64,000 nt of DNA from Nitrospirales bacterium. Lineage in GTDB: Bacteria > Nitrospirota > Nitrospiria > Nitrospirales > UBA8639. The translations under genes were made by a program, and so were the position numbers. Shown here one piece after another: positions 43,743 through 51,592 of this stretch (positions within the stretch are counted from its first letter, which is position 1; the number at the start of each line of letters is the position of its first letter). The notes under the pieces are model-generated. The model did no database searches. It saw only the letters and a program-made list of their open reading frames with translations, and was not told the DNA's origin. The DNA is taken from NCBI GenBank assembly GCA_020027205.1, contig JAHRAQ010000013.1, positions 1 through 64,000 on the forward strand. Direction: 5' to 3'.

Positions 43743-44045
43743 TCACGCCCGGCAAACTTCCCGGCCTGCCGGGATGTCCTGCGACAGGCCATCCCAAGAT
43801 TGAGCATCCTCGTGGAAGATTACACTGGTCGGATTGAACACCGAAGGGTTGTCAAGGCTGGCGGCTCCGACACAGACGAAATCGCCGTCGCACGCGCGCC
43901 CATGAATGTTGCCCCCGCACACGGGGCAGAAGACCTGCGGGGGAAAATACGCGGAGCCGCTCAACCGCTGACCGTCTCCTCCGCGCGCCGGATTGTCCCG
44001 CCTGTTCCACGCCGTGCCACGGTGTTCGGTCTCACGTCCGAACAT
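43743..44045 (-). pseudogene. Remnant of a GFA/Mss4-like zinc protein inside the operon
   Basis: The frame gives the C-terminal half of the glutathione-dependent formaldehyde-activating (GFA) family: VFCPVCGGNIHGRA, then VCVGAASLDNPSVFNPTSVI and WDGLSQDIPAG. The N-terminal half is degenerate. RLSGSAYFPPQ matches the family segment normally followed by about 30 residues that are missing here, and the first pair of zinc-binding Cys motifs is absent. It lies in the unusual 330-bp gap between the accessory and ferredoxin genes. A short functional protein cannot be excluded. Confidence 0.6.
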
Positions 44046-44055
44046 GGCCACAACC

Positions 44056-44379
44056 TTACCCTCGAACGGGATTGGCCAGGGTTGCATGACTCGTCTTCTC
44101 ACCATAGGTGACGTTTTCCGTCAGGGCCGTGTCGCCGATTTGATCGATCATTTCCATTTTAATGGCGTTGTGCTTGGCCATGTTGTCACAGACCCAGACA
44201 CACTGGGCGCACCCCTTGCAGCGGTCCACGGCCACATAGGCCGAGCCGTATTTCAACCCCTTCTCCTGCCCGGCTTCGTTGTCATACAGGATGGTGTTGG
44301 CCTCGGGGCAATACTGTGTGCACAACTTGCAACTCGTGGCCGCGCAAATCCCGGTATCGATATTGGCAACTAAATACAT
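44056..44379 (-). CDS. 2-oxoacid:ferredoxin oxidoreductase, ferredoxin-like subunit
   Basis: A 107-residue iron-sulfur subunit with two four-Cys sets: CAATSCKLCTQYCPEANTI (first Cys spacing lengthened to C-x4-C) and CKGCAQCVWVCDNM. Each could hold a [4Fe-4S] cluster for electron transfer from external ferredoxin to the TPP centre. It lies between the gamma gene and the decayed insert. The tail is short and hydrophilic. Confidence 0.93.
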   Translation of the reverse strand: MYLVANIDTGICAATSCKLCTQYCPEANTILYDNEAGQEKGLKYGSAYVAVDRCKGCAQCVWVCDNMAKHNAIKMEMIDQIGDTALTENVTYGEKTSHATLANPVRG

Positions 44380-44405
44380 ACGGGCCTCTTTCGCTGGTTA
44401 CGGCG

Positions 44406-45110
44406 TCACACCACGGCGGGCGCGGCGGACTCTCGTTTCGACTGCGACCAATTCTGCTCCTCGGAATAACCCCAAGCCGCCTGAACCACGGCCAGATTCT
44501 TCTCGATCAATTCCTGTTTTTTCTTGAACTTGCGTTCAACCACGCTGTCCAACGCCGCCGTGCCACCGGACACCACGAAGCCCTTGCCGAGGAAACGATC
44601 CTTCACGGCTTGAGACAACGCTTCCATGTTCGAAAGGCCGGTGATGGCGCCTATGGCCCCCACCATCGCCATATTCGTGGCCAGATCAATGCCCGCCACG
44701 TCCAGTGACAACTTGGTGGCGGGCAAATAGAAAAGTCTGGCATTCAGGTCGGCCAGTTCGCGTTCCTGGTCGGGTTCGAGTCTCATCGGACCATCGTGGT
44801 TGATTAACGCCACACCGTCCTTTTTCAATCCAAAATAGAATGGATTGGTGTAACTTTTCCCATGGGTGATCACCTGCGGATGGAAGATCATGATGATGTG
44901 CGGAAACGTAATCTCGCCGATTTCGTAGATAGGCTCATCGGACACCCTGACGTAACTCTCCACCGGCGCCATTCGCTTTTCGGAACCATAGAACGGCACA
45001 ATGGTGCTTTCTCCGCCGGCATTGATCACCCCCGTACTGAAGATGTGCGACGCCGTGACGACACCCTGCCCTCCCACACCCGCCATGCGAATGTTATAAC
45101 GAACCGCCAT
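44406..45110 (-). CDS. 2-oxoacid:ferredoxin oxidoreductase, gamma subunit
   Basis: A 234-residue gamma subunit. It opens with YNIRMAGVGGQGVVTASHIF, the glycine-rich motif of the family, followed by YGSEKRMAPVESYVRVSDEP and GIDLATNMAMVGAIGAITGL. A Lys/Glu-rich C-terminal tail follows. It binds CoA-linked parts of the reaction in related enzymes. It lies 75 bp after the beta gene on the same strand. Confidence 0.94.
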   Translation of the reverse strand: MAVRYNIRMAGVGGQGVVTASHIFSTGVINAGGESTIVPFYGSEKRMAPVESYVRVSDEPIYEIGEITFPHIIMIFHPQVITHGKSYTNPFYFGLKKDGVALINHDGPMRLEPDQERELADLNARLFYLPATKLSLDVAGIDLATNMAMVGAIGAITGLSNMEALSQAVKDRFLGKGFVVSGGTAALDSVVERKFKKKQELIEKNLAVVQAAWGYSEEQNWSQSKRESAAPAVV

Positions 45111-45185
45111 GCGTTGGACCCTCCTCTCGCTTCACAAACCCGATTCCCGCTTCGCCGGACACATCCGGCATCCTGACTGACCGAC

Positions 45186-46076
45186 TTACTTGCCTTCCAC
45201 CGCCGCCACAGGTTTCGGGAGATATTCCTTGTACCCGTACAACTGCGCCAGATAGTCCTTGGCTTCATCCGTGATATATTCCGAAAACTTGTAGCGGTCA
45301 GTCTCGACGGTTTTGGCGTCTTCCATCACCTTGTCGGTCGGAATCGCATACTCGATATTGCAGGAGGTGTAGGCTTGGATGTAGGTGGGGCCAATCTCCC
45401 TTGCCACCAACACGGCCTTCTTGATCACACTTTCGACACGCCTCGGATTATTGGGAACCACCGTCGCCACATACGCGCACCCGGCAACTTTGGCCATGCC
45501 CAACATGTCCATTTTTTCGAATTTCTTCCCGAGCGGCGCCATTTTCAGAACCTGATTCTTGTTGGTCATGCCGCTTTCCTGGCCACCGGTGTTCCCGTAG
45601 ACCTCGTTGTCCAGCATGATGGTGGTGAACTTTTCTTTCCTGAACCACGAATGCAACGTTTGCGCAAAACCGATATCGGCCATCCCGCCGTCTCCGGCCA
45701 TCACGACTACGTCCTTGGGCTGGTCACCAAAACGCAACCGAAGCCCGCGGGTCAATCCGCTCGCCACGCCGTTCTGGTCTCCATAATTGCCGTACACAAA
45801 CGGGACGGCCGCCTGCGAAATCGCCAGCCGCCCGCACCCGGCCGTCCCCACCGTGATGGTATCTTCCGGGTTGGGAAACGCGACCACGGCCAGACGGATA
45901 AACAAGGTCATGGCACAGCCCGCGCACATCGGATGTTCTTCCAGAATCTCTTTGAACGTTCCCACTTGAGACACGGATATCTTTTTCCCGAATGGGCCAT
46001 GCTCCACCATGTCCCGATATTCCTTGGGCATGAATTTTTCAAAACCCGGCGTAAACTTGACATAATCGAGGCTCAT
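45186..46076 (-). CDS. 2-oxoacid:ferredoxin oxidoreductase, beta (TPP-binding) subunit
   Basis: A 296-residue thiamine-diphosphate-binding subunit. Key features are HPMCAGCAMTLFIRLAV, GTAGCGRLAISQAAVPFVYG, and the TPP/Mg motif GDGGMADIGFAQTL followed by DNEVYGNTGGQESGMTNKNQ. It lacks the [4Fe-4S] cysteine set of single-chain enzymes, which is here on a separate subunit. GGGGGG precedes the ATG. A 43-codon frame ends within its start codon. Confidence 0.95.
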   Translation of the reverse strand: MSLDYVKFTPGFEKFMPKEYRDMVEHGPFGKKISVSQVGTFKEILEEHPMCAGCAMTLFIRLAVVAFPNPEDTITVGTAGCGRLAISQAAVPFVYGNYGDQNGVASGLTRGLRLRFGDQPKDVVVMAGDGGMADIGFAQTLHSWFRKEKFTTIMLDNEVYGNTGGQESGMTNKNQVLKMAPLGKKFEKMDMLGMAKVAGCAYVATVVPNNPRRVESVIKKAVLVAREIGPTYIQAYTSCNIEYAIPTDKVMEDAKTVETDRYKFSEYITDEAKDYLAQLYGYKEYLPKPVAAVEGK

Positions 46077-46204
46077 CGCAGTCCCCCCCTGGTTTTGGAT
46101 ATTCCGAGACCGTTCATGGACAAAAACAGAATGTCGCGCAACATCTTCATTTCCCGATTCATGGCTTTCGGGGTTTGGGATTCCCCGTATCCTGTATGTG
46201 CCAT
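46073..46204 (-). CDS. Small 43-residue reading frame coupled to the oxidoreductase beta gene
   Basis: A short frame runs from ATG 46204 and ends in a TGA overlapping the beta-subunit ATG (ATGA), the usual sign of translational coupling. The peptide begins MAHTGYGESQTPKAMN and contains MLRDILFLSMNGLGI, a likely amphipathic helix, then a basic end. AGGA lies 8 nt before the first ATG; inner ATGs at 46162, 46150 and 46144 are alternatives. It could be a leader peptide or a tiny subunit. I do not recognise a family. The nearby promoter would start transcription almost at 46204. Confidence 0.45.
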   Translation of the reverse strand: MAHTGYGESQTPKAMNREMKMLRDILFLSMNGLGISKTRGGLR

Positions 46205-46211
46205 CCCGTGT

Positions 46212-46240
46212 ATCCTAAAATGAACCATGGGAGAAGGCAA
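46212..46240 (-). promoter_or_regulatory. Possible promoter of the oxidoreductase operon
   Basis: On the minus strand TTGCCT (46235-46240) and TAGGAT (46212-46217) are 17 bp apart. They lie directly after the terminator of the upstream gene and before the 43-codon frame. Confidence 0.45.
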
Positions 46241-46241
46241 C

Positions 46242-46281
46242 AAAAAAGAAGGCCCATCCCGGATTGTCGGGCTAGGCCTTT
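46242..46281 (-). terminator. Rho-independent terminator after the M23 peptidase gene
   Basis: On the minus strand AAGGCCTAGCCCG pairs with CGGGATGGGCCTT around a small loop, followed by CTTTTTTG. It separates the peptidase gene from the oxidoreductase operon. The stem has internal mismatches. The surrounding gap (46205-46360) holds only this and the promoter. Confidence 0.75.
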
Positions 46282-46360
46282 GGCCCCATTTTCCTGCTGT
46301 GCGGCCCCCCTCACGCCCACCCGCCCCGGTGAGCCTCGCCGGAAATGCCGTGATAAACGG

Positions 46361-47332
46361 TCAGTCCAGAATATACTGGAGAGGATTCACGATTTTCTTG
46401 TTCACGACAATCTGGTAATGAAGATGAGGCCCGGTGGAAAACCGCCCCGTGCTACCCACCAAGCCAATCACATCGCCCCGTTTCACCTTTTGACCGCGCT
46501 TGACCAGCCGCTTGGAAAGATGTCCATACACCGTCTCGATTCCATAGCCATGGCCAAGCCGAATAACATTTCCCATCCTTGCGTCATACGCGGCCGCCAC
46601 CACACTTCCCGCGGCTGACGCCAGGACTTTCTTCCCGGTCCTGGCTCCAATATCCACACCCGAATGAAACGCCTTTTTCCCGGTAAACGGTGAAATGCGC
46701 GGCCCGAACTTTGACGTGACCGAGCCTTTGACGGGCCAAATGGAAGGCGTCTTGCTCCATCTTTCAACGCGTTGTTTCGCGGCCGCTTCCAGGCGGTCAA
46801 AAATACGTTGCTGTCTCGACGCCTGCACATCAAGCCACGCCATGTCTTTCTGGATGGCCCTCACCGGGGCATGGGGAAGCACGGGCGTCATACCGCCGGC
46901 CCCGGCGCGTGATGCCGTCTCTTCCACGCGCTGTCCCGAAGCGCCATACGACGCCTCCTGCGGCACCTCTTCGCCCCCCTGTCCATTGCTTTCCGCATTC
47001 CGCGGCGACTCCACTTCAAACCCAAACATCGTTTGCAATTTCCGGCTCCGTTCCTGCATGGCCAGCATGCGCCGCTTGAGGTCGGCCATGGTGTCGGAGA
47101 CCACGCGCATTCGACCTCTCGACTGGCTCACCTCCTGCCTCAACTCGACAAGTTCTTTGCCCTGGCTCGTCTGCACCACGTACCGGGCCGTGCCCACTGT
47201 CTGGACAACGAACAACACCGCAAGGACGACCAGCGTCCCTCTGGCGAGCCGCCTGGGCACACGAATCCTCCGGGGATTCGAAGTAAGCCCCCGAAAAATC
47301 ATAATGGTATAGGCATCATCCTCAAGTTTCAT
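46361..47332 (-). CDS. M23-family (LytM) cell-wall peptidase or divisome activator
   Basis: About 323 residues. One membrane helix near residues 30-45 (GTLVVLAVLFVVQTVGTARY) anchors it in the inner membrane. A coiled-coil region follows (ELRQEVSQSRGRMRVVSDTM). The C-terminal LytM domain has the zinc ligands in AFHSGVDIGARTGKKV and GPHLHYQI, with YGHLSKRLVKRGQKVKRGD between. All catalytic residues are present, so it could cut peptidoglycan cross-links. I start at ATG 47332, which has AAAGGG upstream. Confidence 0.93.
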   Translation of the reverse strand: MKLEDDAYTIMIFRGLTSNPRRIRVPRRLARGTLVVLAVLFVVQTVGTARYVVQTSQGKELVELRQEVSQSRGRMRVVSDTMADLKRRMLAMQERSRKLQTMFGFEVESPRNAESNGQGGEEVPQEASYGASGQRVEETASRAGAGGMTPVLPHAPVRAIQKDMAWLDVQASRQQRIFDRLEAAAKQRVERWSKTPSIWPVKGSVTSKFGPRISPFTGKKAFHSGVDIGARTGKKVLASAAGSVVAAAYDARMGNVIRLGHGYGIETVYGHLSKRLVKRGQKVKRGDVIGLVGSTGRFSTGPHLHYQIVVNKKIVNPLQYILD

Positions 47333-47502
47333 ATCGCCCTTTCCCGGCATCCCGGGGACCCGCCAACCGCCGTTTGGAAATCAACGCACAATCCTACCGA
47401 AAAATGCCTCTCAAAATCAACGCCCCGCCTCTCCCCCGCCCACAGCCGCCGGATCGTCCGGCCACCACGGCCTTCACCGGGGAATCAGACCGCCGCAGGG
47501 GG

Positions 47503-47826
47503 CTAACCGGAGGCCATCGTCATGGCACGCACCCAGGCCAAATAGTCGCTTGACCCCTGCACCACCGGCAACGCAAGAATTTCGGGGACTTCATAACTAT
47601 GATGGGCTTTGACCTCGGCTTCCAAGGCACCGTAGGCGCCAGCATGTGATTTCAGCACCATGACACATTCAGATACTTCGGAAACATTGCCCTCCCATTC
47701 GAAAATGGACGTCACGTTGGGCAACACGGTCGCACATGCCGCCAACTTTTTCTCAACCAGCCGGCGCCCGATCGCCCGCGCTTCTTCCTGGGTGGAGGCC
47801 GTCACCAGCACAACCCGTTCTTCCAC
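47503..47826 (-). CDS. cutA: Divalent-cation tolerance protein CutA
   Basis: A 107-residue member of the CutA1 family, a small trimeric ferredoxin-like fold protein that binds divalent cations. Marks include VLVTASTQEEARAIGRRLVE, KKLAACATVLPNVTSIFEWE and HSYEVPEILALPV. Its physiological role remains unclear despite its link to copper tolerance in Escherichia coli. It stands between the M23 peptidase gene and a lipoprotein gene on the same strand. Confidence 0.95.
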   Translation of the reverse strand: MEERVVLVTASTQEEARAIGRRLVEKKLAACATVLPNVTSIFEWEGNVSEVSECVMVLKSHAGAYGALEAEVKAHHSYEVPEILALPVVQGSSDYLAWVRAMTMASG

Positions 47827-47862
47827 GCTCGACTCCTCTTCGCCGTGGCCGAGACGTTTCTC

Positions 47863-48606
47863 TCAAAGCGACGCGGGCGGCGCCAGGGTATCCGCCAAAT
47901 CAGACAGCGCGGACCGCAACGCCTCCTGAATGGCCCTGGGGTACTGCATCACGGATGTTTCCTGTCCGTAATACACCCCGTTCCACACTTTCCCCTCAAA
48001 TTCCATCGCAAAATCCCACAGCGCGCGACTCGGATCCCCCGCCGACGTCAACTGGAGATCCAGAACCACGCTGGTCGTCACCGTCCCCATGGGCAACCCG
48101 GCCATCCAGGCCACCGTCCCGATGGGCCCAAGCAGATACGCGGATAGCGCCCTCGACCACCGCGTCGAACGAAGACGCCCCCGCAAGACAAAATCATCGG
48201 GCGGCACCGGCTGGTCCCCGGCCTGAAACGTCACAGACGAAAAAATGTTCGCGTGGCGAATTTCGTCCGCCATGGCGCGCGCAAAGTCGCGCGGCGGATC
48301 AAAGATCACTTCGTTGATACGTTCGGGATGCGGAACCTCTTCAGGCCGGTCATACGCCGTCACGGCGTACCCCACGAGAGGAATGGCGACTTTCCACGCG
48401 TCTTCCCGCACCATCATGTCACGTTGATCCTCAAGAGGAAACACCACCAACCCGGCCGCATGAGACTGGGCAACCTCCACGTCCAGATATGCCTTGCCCG
48501 GAGGGGGCGGGTACGTCCATTCCCGCGAGCCAAGACATCCCGCCGTTGACAAGGCCGCGAGGATTGCCGCGCACAACAGGGCGGGCGCCGACGACCGATG
48601 ACTCAT
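47863..48606 (-). CDS. Putative lipoprotein of unknown function
   Basis: About 247 residues. A signal peptide ends in the lipobox STAGCLGS, so it is lipid-anchored, probably in the outer membrane. The mature part has VVFPLEDQRDMMVREDAWKV and a C-terminal half with alternating strands (TTSVVLDLQLTSAGDPSRAL). This layout resembles lipoproteins whose domain belongs to the YajG/LPS-related group, but I cannot place the family. I start at ATG 48606 because AAAGGAGAG lies upstream. Confidence 0.8.
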   Translation of the reverse strand: MSHRSSAPALLCAAILAALSTAGCLGSREWTYPPPPGKAYLDVEVAQSHAAGLVVFPLEDQRDMMVREDAWKVAIPLVGYAVTAYDRPEEVPHPERINEVIFDPPRDFARAMADEIRHANIFSSVTFQAGDQPVPPDDFVLRGRLRSTRWSRALSAYLLGPIGTVAWMAGLPMGTVTTSVVLDLQLTSAGDPSRALWDFAMEFEGKVWNGVYYGQETSVMQYPRAIQEALRSALSDLADTLAPPASL

Positions 48607-48658
48607 AAACGTCTCTCCTTTGCCGTGAACACGGAGCACAGTGACAGACCGGCGGCGG

Positions 48659-49276
48659 TCATGACAACCCTCCGGCCGACACCAGGTGCCGCATCAACTC
48701 CGGATGGGATCGCGTAACGGGAAATTGCGGATATTCGGCGCCAATCGCCTCCGGAGGGCGGAAGAAAAACCCGGCGTCCGCCTCGTGCAACATGGACAGA
48801 TCGTTGTGGGAATCGCCGGCGGCAAGCACGCGAAACTCCAGGCGCTTGACCGCGGCCACCGCATGACGCTTTTGATCTTTTTGTCGAAGCACGTAGTTTC
48901 GAATACGCCCCGCATCGTCAACATCCAGCGTGTGGCAAAAGATAGTCGGATAATGCAATTGCTTCATGAGAGGCCCCACCAGTTCATAATAGGTGTCCGA
49001 CAGGATAATGACCTGACAACGTTCACGCAACCGGGCCAGGAACTCCACGGCGCCGTCCAGGGGTTTCATGGTCTCGACAACGGCCCTGATGTCCGCAATC
49101 CCGATCTTCTGCCGGGACAGGACCTCCAGACGAAGTTGCATTAATTCATCATAATCGGGAATATCGCGCGTAGTCACCTTCAGGTCGTCAAGCCCCGTTT
49201 TCTCGGACAACTCCAGCCAGATTTCCGGCGTGAGCACCCCTTCCATGTCCAAACAGACCACCACGGGGGATTGCAT
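48659..49276 (-). CDS. thrH: ThrH-type phosphoserine phosphatase/homoserine kinase
   Basis: A 205-residue HAD-family enzyme. The first HAD motif is VVCLDMEGVLTPEIW, with Asp-Met-Glu in place of the common Asp-x-Asp, as in ThrH of Pseudomonas. Motif II is VIILSDTYYELV, and the last is AAGDSHNDLSMLHEADAGFF. ThrH hydrolyses phosphoserine and can also transfer phosphate to homoserine. GAGG lies before the ATG at 49276. The open frame further upstream is the shadow of the exchanger gene. Confidence 0.92.
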   Translation of the reverse strand: MQSPVVVCLDMEGVLTPEIWLELSEKTGLDDLKVTTRDIPDYDELMQLRLEVLSRQKIGIADIRAVVETMKPLDGAVEFLARLRERCQVIILSDTYYELVGPLMKQLHYPTIFCHTLDVDDAGRIRNYVLRQKDQKRHAVAAVKRLEFRVLAAGDSHNDLSMLHEADAGFFFRPPEAIGAEYPQFPVTRSHPELMRHLVSAGGLS

Positions 49277-49437
49277 GAGAGCCTCAACACAACACGCGAC
49301 TTCAACACCGGCGACAAAACACAACCAACAACCCGCGTGTTGTAGCAAACCGCCGGGGGGAATTACAAACCGGCGTTCTCTCGCCGTCGGCCGGCCGGCA
49401 TGGGCGACACGGCCGGCGTGACCGGCCGGTTCGGCGC

Positions 49438-50448
49438 TTACCAGAACGCCAGGAGCAGGCCAAACGCCAGATAACACAGGCCGTTGACCATCAGATGCCA
49501 TGGCCGCACGGTCCACAGGCGCAGACACAGTTTGAGATAGCCCGCGGCCAGAAGCGTCAACCCCATCCCCCACAACACTTCCTGGCGCGGCACCCAGGGC
49601 GTCAGCATCACTCCGAGCGCCGGCAGCACGCTCCCCTGAAACGCCATCGCCCCGGTGATATTGCCGAACGCCAGAGTATCCCGCCCTCGCCGCACCCAGA
49701 TAATGCTGTTCACTTTTTCCGGCAATTCGGTGGCCACCGGCACAATCAACAACGACAACGCCAGAGTGGACATGCCAAGCCACGTCGCAAAATGTTCCAC
49801 GCCATAGACGAATCCCCTGGCCCCTCCCACAATCAACGCAAACCCAACGGCCAATTGCGCAATGATCGTGACCACGTTCTCCGGCAGCCCCGCCCGCCCG
49901 AGAAACAGCGCGTGATCCGCCACGGTGCCGTGGCCCTGGCCCACCAGCCCCCGCGACGCGCGAATCGTCAACAGCAAATACACGAGATACATCAGGAGCA
50001 GCGCCAGCGCCAGCGCCGCGCGCGCCGTCCGCCATTCCCGCGGCACAAACACCGCCAGAATCGCCAGCACCCAGGCCGCGAGAAACCAGTTCAGGTCACG
50101 GCGCACGCCGGTCGGTTCGGGATGAAACGCCCCGCGCCATCCTCGACGACGAGCGGCGCACGCGGCCATCAAAAACAGGGTGACGGTCGACAGCATGAGC
50201 GGCGCGCCGACAATGGCCCCCACGCCGACTTCATGCCGGGTCTCCAACGCCCCGGGGGCGGCCAGCACGGCCACCACGGGGACCATCGCCTCCGGCAGGG
50301 CCGTGCCCACGGCCGCGAACACCGACCCCGTGACCCCTTCGGACAGACGCAGCCGTTCCCCAAGATGCTCCAGCGCATTCGTAAAGGCCTCTGCCCCGAT
50401 GACAATGGCGCATAACGCCCCGATCAACACCCCTATTTCCGTCGTCAT
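49438..50448 (-). CDS. Sodium/calcium exchanger family membrane protein
   Basis: A 336-residue inner-membrane protein with about ten hydrophobic helices in two homologous halves. The two alpha repeats are seen as VFAAVGTALPEAMVPVVAVL and LLIVPVATELPEKVNSIIWV, containing the family G-x-x-x-PE ion-binding motif; the second has Val-Ala-Thr in place of Gly-Thr. Likely a cation/proton or sodium antiporter of the CaCA superfamily. Ion specificity is not visible. It is transcribed alone. Confidence 0.9.
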   Translation of the reverse strand: MTTEIGVLIGALCAIVIGAEAFTNALEHLGERLRLSEGVTGSVFAAVGTALPEAMVPVVAVLAAPGALETRHEVGVGAIVGAPLMLSTVTLFLMAACAARRRGWRGAFHPEPTGVRRDLNWFLAAWVLAILAVFVPREWRTARAALALALLLMYLVYLLLTIRASRGLVGQGHGTVADHALFLGRAGLPENVVTIIAQLAVGFALIVGGARGFVYGVEHFATWLGMSTLALSLLIVPVATELPEKVNSIIWVRRGRDTLAFGNITGAMAFQGSVLPALGVMLTPWVPRQEVLWGMGLTLLAAGYLKLCLRLWTVRPWHLMVNGLCYLAFGLLLAFW

Positions 50449-50543
50449 GTGTCGTCCCTTAACAAGTTGTGCCGGATGACCGCCGCCGCACCGCCCCGTG
50501 TCATCCCCTTGCTCCCCTCATGAAACCGGGCTAGACTGCCCCC

Positions 50544-50699
50544 ATGAGCGTTGCGCTGGCCGTCAGTCTTGGTTGCGGAATCGGGCTGCTGCTCTGGTAC
50601 GCGGGCAGCCTGTGGTGGCGCAAACGACGCACCGCCAGACAAGCCGATGAACTGCTCGCCCGGGCGCTCAAGGCCAAAGACGCCTTTCGCCGTCACTGA
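50544..50699 (+). CDS. Small single-pass membrane protein
   Basis: A 51-residue frame with one hydrophobic segment, MSVALAVSLGCGIGLLLWYA, followed by a strongly basic stretch WWRKRRTARQADELLARALK. This is the shape of many small bacterial membrane peptides. There is no strong Shine-Dalgarno, and it is too short for a family assignment. It lies in the gap between the divergent exchanger gene and tadA; the rest of that gap (50700-50879) shows nothing clear. Confidence 0.4.
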   Translation: MSVALAVSLGCGIGLLLWYAGSLWWRKRRTARQADELLARALKAKDAFRRH

Positions 50700-50879
50700 A
50701 CGCCGACCCCGCGCGTGCATACCAAACCCCGGCCCCTCCCGGCAACGCCGCCGCCGGCCACAGCCAACCGGCAAACGCCCGCCACGGCCCGCGCCGTCCT
50801 CATGGATTGATGGAGTATGAGACCATCTTGTGATAGCATGACCCTCATCGACACCACGGCCGCACGGCAGGCCGCCGGC

Positions 50880-51377
50880 ATGACCATGGACACGGCAACA
50901 CCACACAAGGACGACGACGCCTTCATGCGCGAGGCGCTCACGGACGCCGCCCAAGCCGAGGCGCGCGGCGAGGTGCCCGTCGGTGCCATCCTCGTGCGGG
51001 ACCAGACCATCCTCGCCCGTGGAGGCAACGCCAGAGAACACCGGCAGGACCCGACCGCCCATGCGGAACTGATGGTGATTCGCGAAGCCGCCCGCGCGTT
51101 GCGCACCTGGCGGCTCCCCGACACCACCCTGTACGTCACGCTGGAACCCTGTCTCATGTGCGCCGGCGCCGTCATCCTGGCCCGGATTCCCCGGCTGGTC
51201 TTTGGCGCGCCGGACCCGAAGGCCGGCGCCTGTGGCTCGCTCTTCGCGGTCCATGACGACCCCCGGCTGAATCACCGCGTCACCGTCACACGGGGCATTC
51301 TGGAAGATGACTGCCGCGATCAACTTCGACAATTCTTTCAGCAAGTGAGACACGACCGGCTGGTCACCATGCCCTGA
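50880..51377 (+). CDS. tadA: tRNA-specific adenosine deaminase TadA
   Basis: A zinc deaminase of about 165 residues that converts A34 to inosine in tRNA-Arg. The catalytic motifs are PTAHAELMVIREAAR (His and Glu) and LEPCLMCAGAVILARI (two zinc Cys). The N-terminal DAFMREALTDAAQAEARGEV and the C-terminal DPKAGACGSLFAVHDDPRLN fit TadA more than cytidine deaminase. I start at ATG 50880; upstream in-frame ATGs exist at 50838 and 50817. tRNA-Ser follows 27 bp later on the same strand. Confidence 0.93.
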   Translation: MTMDTATPHKDDDAFMREALTDAAQAEARGEVPVGAILVRDQTILARGGNAREHRQDPTAHAELMVIREAARALRTWRLPDTTLYVTLEPCLMCAGAVILARIPRLVFGAPDPKAGACGSLFAVHDDPRLNHRVTVTRGILEDDCRDQLRQFFQQVRHDRLVTMP

Positions 51378-51404
51378 CAGCCGGGACGACTGTGCGGATA
51401 ATAC

Positions 51405-51492
51405 GGAGAGGTGCGAGAGTGGCCGAATCGGGCGGTCTCGAAAACCGTTGACCGGCAACGGTCCGTGGGTTCGAATCCCACCCTCTCCGCCA
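51405..51492 (+). tRNA. tRNA-Ser (anticodon CGA)
   Basis: An 88-nt class II tRNA with acceptor stem GGAGAGG/CCTCTCC and encoded GCCA end. The anticodon arm is GCGGT-CTCGAAA-ACCGT, giving CGA, and a long variable arm follows. The T arm contains TTCGAAT. It lies just after tadA. Confidence 0.96.
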
Positions 51493-51592
51493 TAACGTCA
51501 TCCCCGAAGCATCGGAAGACATGACCCGGCGGCGTACTCATACGGCGCCGGCGTCGTTCGCCAGACCAAACCTTCCTTCATCTCCAAACAAC

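Noticed and set aside
49380..49437. GC-rich hairpin after the exchanger gene, considered as a terminator
   Set aside because: The stem is strong, but no T run follows on the sense strand.
49277..50035. N-terminal extension of the thrH frame
   Set aside because: It overlaps the exchanger gene in another frame and is glycine/arginine rich. The well-placed ATG at 49276 has a Shine-Dalgarno.
51338..51541. A short minus-strand frame with MAERVGFEPTD
   Set aside because: This peptide is the usual mistranslation of a tRNA-Ser gene and is not a protein.
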